Shown here: one piece after another, positions 59,057 to 64,000 of the stretch | Layout of the letters: each line of letters opens with the position of its first letter | Position numbering within the stretch: position 1 is the stretch's first letter | From: a bacterium | GTDB taxonomy: Bacteria; Bacteroidota; Bacteroidia; Flavobacteriales_D; Crocinitomicaceae | Assembly (NCBI GenBank): GCA_024742305.1 | Contig: JANSYQ010000008.1 | Span: 1-64,000, forward strand | Length of the DNA stretch: 64,000 nt | Direction of reading: 5' to 3' | Made by a program: the position numbers and the translations under genes | The notes under the pieces: model-generated | Database searches by the model: none | Told to the model about the DNA's origin: nothing | Seen by the model: only the letters and a program-made list of their open reading frames with translations

Positions 59057-60157
59057 ATGCAAAAAATAGTGAGATTTTTACTCGTACTAGCGCTGATTAC
59101 ACCAGTGGCTGCATTCGCAAGTGGAGGTCATGGAGATGACCACGGCGAAAAGAAGGAAAAAACGAAGGAGGAAAAGCGTGCGGAAAACAAAGAGTACGTT
59201 AAACATCACACCAACGATTCTCACGATTTTGGGTTGTTTACCATCGAAGGGGAAAAAGGTGAAGAAGATTCACACGTTGGCTTCCCACTTCCAGTAATTC
59301 TTTGGGAAGACGGATTACACATCTTTATGTCTTCGAAATTCCATCATGGACATGAAGTAGTAGAGTCGAACGGAAAGTATTTCGTTTTGGATTACCACGA
59401 CGGTAAAATCTACAACGCTGATGAACACGGAAATATCCTAAAGAAAGAAGTAGATGGTGAAGAAGTAAAATTGGCACCACTTGATTTCTCCATTACTAAG
59501 AACGTATTAGTGACCATCTTGATGGCAGTACTATTGTTCTTCTTGTTCCGTGGAATTGCAAAATCATACAAAACTGGATTGGCACCGACAGGAGCAGCAA
59601 AATTCTTCGAGCCAATCATCGTATTTATTCGTGATGAAATCGCTATCCCGAACATTGGTGAAGGAAGCCACAAGAAATACATGCCGTATTTGTTGACTGT
59701 ATTCTTCTTTATTTGGTTCTTGAACTTGGCAGGAATGACACCATTGGGAATCAACGTAACAGGAAATATTGCCGTAACGTGTGCGTTGGCTATTATGACA
59801 TTCGTTATCACGAATGCAACAGCAAAGAAGAATTACTGGTTGCACATCTTTTGGATGCCAGGTGTGCCAATTCCAATGAAAATATTGTTGATGCCAATTG
59901 AAATTATTGGGGTATTTGTTAAGCCGTTTGCCTTGATGATTCGTTTGTATGCGAACATGTTGGCAGGACACATCGTATTGGGAAGTTTGATCGCAGTGGT
60001 CTTCTTCTTCGATGCATTCTTGGCAAAAACAGCATTTGTAGGACTCACGTTCTTCTTGAACATTATTGAACTTTTGGTAGCGCTACTTCAAGCGTACATC
60101 TTTACGATGTTGACTGCCTTGTACTTCGGTGCAGCGGCTGAAGAAGCACACCATTAA
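59057..60157 (+). CDS. atpB: F0F1 ATP synthase subunit a with extended periplasmic His-rich N-terminus
   Basis: FALMIRLYANMLAGHIVLGSLIAVVF...ELLVALLQAYIFTMLTALYFGAAAEEAHH. Confidence 0.95.
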   Translation: MQKIVRFLLVLALITPVAAFASGGHGDDHGEKKEKTKEEKRAENKEYVKHHTNDSHDFGLFTIEGEKGEEDSHVGFPLPVILWEDGLHIFMSSKFHHGHEVVESNGKYFVLDYHDGKIYNADEHGNILKKEVDGEEVKLAPLDFSITKNVLVTILMAVLLFFLFRGIAKSYKTGLAPTGAAKFFEPIIVFIRDEIAIPNIGEGSHKKYMPYLLTVFFFIWFLNLAGMTPLGINVTGNIAVTCALAIMTFVITNATAKKNYWLHIFWMPGVPIPMKILLMPIEIIGVFVKPFALMIRLYANMLAGHIVLGSLIAVVFFFDAFLAKTAFVGLTFFLNIIELLVALLQAYIFTMLTALYFGAAAEEAHH

Positions 60158-60183
60158 TAAACAACGTAAATTTTTAACTCTAA

Positions 60184-60414
<231 letters not shown>

Positions 60415-60499
60415 GGATTCAAAGAGCAAAACTCGGTGTTTCAACGGTTGGTTGCGACGCCGAGTTTATTAGAGTTATTTAAACGTATAATACGAAACG

Positions 60500-61000
60500 A
60501 TGGATAAGTTATTAGATCAGTTTTCAATTGGATTGTTTTTTTGGCAAACCGTTTTGTTCCTAGCACTTTTGTTCTTGCTTCGCAAGTTTGCTTGGAAACC
60601 AATTTTGAACTCAGTAAATGAGCGTGAGCAGAAAATTTCCGACTCATTAGAATTGGCTGAGAAGACAAAAGCAGAGATGGAGTCTTTGAAAGCATCCAAC
60701 GAAAACCTTTTGAAAGAAGCTCGTGCTGAGCGTGACGCAATGATCAAAGATGCGAAAGAAACAGCATCAAAAATGATCAACGACGCAAAGGACAAAGCGA
60801 AAGAAGAAGGAAACAAAATGTTGGCTGCAGCACAAGATTCAATCAACGCTGAGAAAGCGGCTGCTATTGCAGAATTGAAAACACAAGTTGCTGCATTCTC
60901 AATCGAAATCGCTGAGAAAGTGGTTCGCGGAGAATTGTCATCTGCAGACAAGCAAAAAGCTTTGGCAGATAAGTTGGCAGAGGACATTAACATGAACTAA
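60500..61000 (+). CDS. atpF: F0F1 ATP synthase subunit b
   Basis: LLRKFAWKPILNSVNEREQKISDSLELAEKTKAEM. Confidence 0.95.
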   Translation: MDKLLDQFSIGLFFWQTVLFLALLFLLRKFAWKPILNSVNEREQKISDSLELAEKTKAEMESLKASNENLLKEARAERDAMIKDAKETASKMINDAKDKAKEEGNKMLAAAQDSINAEKAAAIAELKTQVAAFSIEIAEKVVRGELSSADKQKALADKLAEDINMN

Positions 61001-61006
61001 GAAAGC

Positions 61007-61540
61007 ATGAAGAGTACAAAAGTAGCTGCACGTTACGCGAAAGCGCTTCTTGAATTGGCGATCGAAAGAAAGAGCGTTGATTCAGTGCTCGGTGATATGC
61101 AGTTTTTGCTTCAGGTGAACAACGAAGCTCGTGACTTCGAGTTGTTGATCGCTAGTCCAATTATTAAGGCGGACAAAAAAATGGAAATCTTCAAACTTGT
61201 TTTCGAACAGTTCGAGGAATTGACCATGTCTTTCGTAGAGTTGATTACGAAAAACGGTCGTGAGGCATACTTGCCTACAATCGCTGAAGCATTTGAAGCA
61301 CAAGTAAAAGAACACAAAGGAATTGTTCCAATGACGTTGGTGTCAGCCGCTCCATTGGACGCAAAAACCAAAGACGCAATCGTTGCCAAAGTGCAAAGTG
61401 GCGTTAAAGGAACTTTGGAAATAACTGAGGTTATCGATGAGGAGTTAATCGGTGGCTTCGTGGTGAAAATGGGAGACGTTCAAATCGACGCTTCCGTACT
61501 GAGCCAATTTAATAATTTGAAACAACGTTTAACACGATAA
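61007..61540 (+). CDS. atpH: F0F1 ATP synthase subunit delta
   Basis: KVAARYAKALLELAIERK..., DEELIGGFVVKMGDVQIDASVLSQFNNLKQRL. Confidence 0.94.
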   Translation: MKSTKVAARYAKALLELAIERKSVDSVLGDMQFLLQVNNEARDFELLIASPIIKADKKMEIFKLVFEQFEELTMSFVELITKNGREAYLPTIAEAFEAQVKEHKGIVPMTLVSAAPLDAKTKDAIVAKVQSGVKGTLEITEVIDEELIGGFVVKMGDVQIDASVLSQFNNLKQRLTR

Positions 61541-61550
61541 CTTTTTGAGT

Positions 61551-61612
61551 GGTAAAGTGAAGGTCTTCGAGCCTGCGCCGCATTGAGCGAGCCGAAATGT
61601 CGAGAAGCCGAA
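61551..61612. repeat. REP-like intergenic element between atpH and atpA
   Basis: cttcgagcctgcgccgcattgagcgagccgaaatgtcgagaagcc, related to elements in the 23.5-24.1 kb region. Confidence 0.5.
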
Positions 61613-61640
61613 TTAACCACTTACTTAAAAACAACACAAG

Positions 61641-63215
61641 ATGGCAGATGTAAAACCAGCAGAAGTTTCTGCAATATTGAGAGAGCAACTTTCAGGATTC
61701 CGTTCGGAAGCTGAATTGCAAGAGGTTGGTACCGTACTCGAAATTGGTGACGGTATCGCACGTATTTATGGTCTTAAAGGAGTACAATACGGTGAATTGA
61801 TTGAGTTCGATGGTGGACTACAAGGAATCGCATTGAACCTTGAGGAAGACAACGTAGGTGCTGTACTTCTTGGTCGCTCAACAGAAGTAAAAGAAGGAGA
61901 CACTGTAAAGCGTCTTGGTCGAATCGCTTCTGTGAAAGTTGGAGAAGGAATGGTAGGACGTGTAGTTGATACACTAGGATTGCCAATCGACGGTAAAGGG
62001 CCAATCGAAGGTGAATTGTTCGAAATGCCAATCGAGCGTAAAGCGCCAGGGGTTATCTTCCGTCAGCCAGTAAACGAACCACTTCAAACAGGAGTTAAGG
62101 CGGTAGATGCCATGATTCCAATCGGACGTGGACAGCGTGAGTTGGTTATTGGTGACCGTCAAACAGGGAAAACAACTGTTTGTATCGATACAATCATCAA
62201 CCAAAAAGAATTCTACGATGCTGGTGAACCGGTATTCTGTATCTACGTTGCAGTAGGTCAAAAAGGATCAACAGTAGCGGGAATCGTTAAGAAATTAGAA
62301 GATGCTGGAGCAATGGCTTACACAGTGGTTGTAGCATCAAATGCATCTGATCCAGCACCAATGCAGTTTTACGCACCAATGACGGGTGCTGCGGTAGGTG
62401 AGTACTTCCGTGATACAGGTCGTCCGGCATTGATCGTATTCGATGACTTGTCTAAGCAAGCCGTAGCTTACCGTGAGGTATCTCTATTGCTTCGTCGTCC
62501 TCCAGGTCGTGAGGCTTATCCAGGAGACGTATTCTACTTGCACTCGCGCCTATTGGAGCGTGCAGCGAAAGTGATCAACGATGACGCGATTGCAGCAAAA
62601 ATGAACGACCTTCCTGAGTCATTGAAAGGAAAAGTAAAAGGAGGTGGATCATTGACAGCTCTTCCAATTATTGAAACACAAGCAGGTGACGTATCTGCAT
62701 ACATTCCAACGAACGTAATTTCCATTACTGACGGACAGATCTTCTTGGAGTCTGACTTGTTCAACTCAGGTATCCGTCCAGCGATTAACGTAGGTATCTC
62801 GGTATCACGTGTAGGAGGTTCAGCGCAAATTAAATCCATGAAGAAAGTAGCTGGTACTTTGAAATTGGATCAGGCGCAGTTCCGTGAATTGGAAGCGTTT
62901 GCGAAGTTTGGTTCTGACCTTGACGCAGCAACGAAGTCTGTATTGGACAAAGGAGCTCGTAACGTGGAGATCTTGAAGCAAATGGAGGGAGATCCATACA
63001 CAGTAGAGAATCAAATTGCAATCATTTACGTTGGTACAAAAGGATTGATCCAAAACGTACCGGTAGACAAAGTGAAAGCGTTTGAAGCTGAATACTTGGA
63101 TTACTTGAACGCGAAGCACCGTGATACTTTGGATGCGTTGAAAGCAGGAAAGTACACAGACGCAGAAACAGACGTTCTAGCGCAAGTAGCGAAGGAATTA
63201 GCAGCGAAATATTAA
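61641..63215 (+). CDS. atpA: F0F1 ATP synthase subunit alpha
   Basis: [19 protein letters not shown], full-length alpha subunit. Confidence 0.98.
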   Translation: MADVKPAEVSAILREQLSGFRSEAELQEVGTVLEIGDGIARIYGLKGVQYGELIEFDGGLQGIALNLEEDNVGAVLLGRSTEVKEGDTVKRLGRIASVKVGEGMVGRVVDTLGLPIDGKGPIEGELFEMPIERKAPGVIFRQPVNEPLQTGVKAVDAMIPIGRGQRELVIGDRQTGKTTVCIDTIINQKEFYDAGEPVFCIYVAVGQKGSTVAGIVKKLEDAGAMAYTVVVASNASDPAPMQFYAPMTGAAVGEYFRDTGRPALIVFDDLSKQAVAYREVSLLLRRPPGREAYPGDVFYLHSRLLERAAKVINDDAIAAKMNDLPESLKGKVKGGGSLTALPIIETQAGDVSAYIPTNVISITDGQIFLESDLFNSGIRPAINVGISVSRVGGSAQIKSMKKVAGTLKLDQAQFRELEAFAKFGSDLDAATKSVLDKGARNVEILKQMEGDPYTVENQIAIIYVGTKGLIQNVPVDKVKAFEAEYLDYLNAKHRDTLDALKAGKYTDAETDVLAQVAKELAAKY

Positions 63216-63271
63216 GAGAAAAGTAAAAAGTAGAAGGTGGAAGGACTCCTTCTACTTTCTACTTTCCACTT
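63216..63271. repeat. Imperfect inverted repeat (AAGTAGAAGG tracts) between atpA and atpG
   Basis: agaaaagtaaaaagtagaaggtggaaggac-tccttctactttctactttccactt. Confidence 0.6.
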
Positions 63272-63284
63272 ATAACCAAATAAG

Positions 63285-64000
63285 ATGGCAAATCTTAAAG
63301 AAATAAAAAACAGAATCACCTCGATCTCATCGACAATGCAGATTACCTCTGCGATGAAGATGGTTTCTGCGGCAAAGTTGAAGCGTGCACAAGATGCAAT
63401 TACGCAGATGCGTCCGTATGCTGAGAAATTGCAGGAGATTTTGGGAAATTTGAGTGCAACACTCGATCTTTCAGAAAATGCATACTCGCACCAACGCGAA
63501 GTGAAAAATGCTTACATCGTTGCGATTACATCCAATCGTGGACTTTGTGGAGGATTCAACAACAACGTGATCAAGCAAGTGAATGCATTATTGAAAGATG
63601 AGTACGCTGGATACAACACAAAAGTAATTTCTGTGGGTAAGAAGGTGAACGATGCATTCAAGCGTAGCGACAAAAACTATCGCCCGGAAGGAATTGGAGC
63701 AGCAGAGGATATGTTCAACGACTTGACGTTTGAGCGTTCTTCTCAACTGGCTGAGTTCCTAATGGAAGAGTTCGCAGCAGGAAAAGTGGACAAAGTAGTG
63801 ATCATCTACAACAAGTTCATCAACGCGGCGTCTCAGGAGATTGTTACCGAGCAGTTCTTGCCAATCGTTCCTACACAAGGAGAAGAAAATGCATCCGCTG
63901 GAGATTACATCTACGAGCCTTCAAAAACGGAAATCGTGGAAGATTTGATTCCGAAATCATTGAAGACTCAGTTGTTCAAAGGTTTGTTAGATTCACATGC
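63285..64000 (+). CDS. atpG: F0F1 ATP synthase subunit gamma, truncated by the window end
   Basis: MANLKEIKNRITSISSTMQITSAMKMVSAAKLKRAQDAI; read directly from the sequence, absent from the ORF track. Confidence 0.96.
   Translation, partial: MANLKEIKNRITSISSTMQITSAMKMVSAAKLKRAQDAITQMRPYAEKLQEILGNLSATLDLSENAYSHQREVKNAYIVAITSNRGLCGGFNNNVIKQVNALLKDEYAGYNTKVISVGKKVNDAFKRSDKNYRPEGIGAAEDMFNDLTFERSSQLAEFLMEEFAAGKVDKVVIIYNKFINAASQEIVTEQFLPIVPTQGEENASAGDYIYEPSKTEIVEDLIPKSLKTQLFKGLLDSH

Noticed and set aside
63285-64000. Absence of atpD/atpC as an unusual operon structure
   Set aside because: The window ends inside atpG, and these genes are often located elsewhere in Bacteroidota, so nothing can be concluded.

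Overview
The window is chromosomal DNA from a Bacteroidota member, probably Flavobacteriales. This is inferred from T9SS sorting domains, PorW/SprE, TAnnTTTG -7 promoter boxes and a His-rich extended AtpB. Most of it is ordinary housekeeping sequence: leuS, lepA, metG, sucA-odhB, dinB, a yebC-family gene, a LytTR two-component pair, an ECF sigma/anti-sigma pair, a TetR-ABC exporter unit, and porW-bactofilin-atpZ-atpB/E/F/H/A/G with atpG cut by the window end. The most interesting region is the gene-poor interval 23.1-24.3 kb. It holds three tandem minus-strand units. Each has a sigma54-like -24/-12 box (TGGCAC-N5-TTGAA), a variable spacer, an invariant ~43-nt segment starting at the predicted +1, and a 13-bp terminator hairpin plus U-tract with compensatory changes between copies. 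I read this as an undescribed family of sigma54-driven ~84-nt sRNAs. Their unpaired region is antisense to a start-codon context, including an 11-nt exact match over the ATG of the T9SS-sorted protein gene at 27010. Other notable items: a family-1-like uracil-DNA glycosylase with Ala at the thymine-excluding Tyr position and Glu at the Leu-finger position; an orphan Hpt-like protein with Ser in place of the phospho-His; a sigma54-like promoter before a DUF3108 gene; a three-hairpin structured intergenic element; an H-type-pseudoknot-like set of inverted repeats; paired TetR operators; a stray polymorphic-toxin-like ORF; and an apparently exported SAM methyltransferase. Nothing was verified computationally. 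Family names rest on recognition of the translated sequences.
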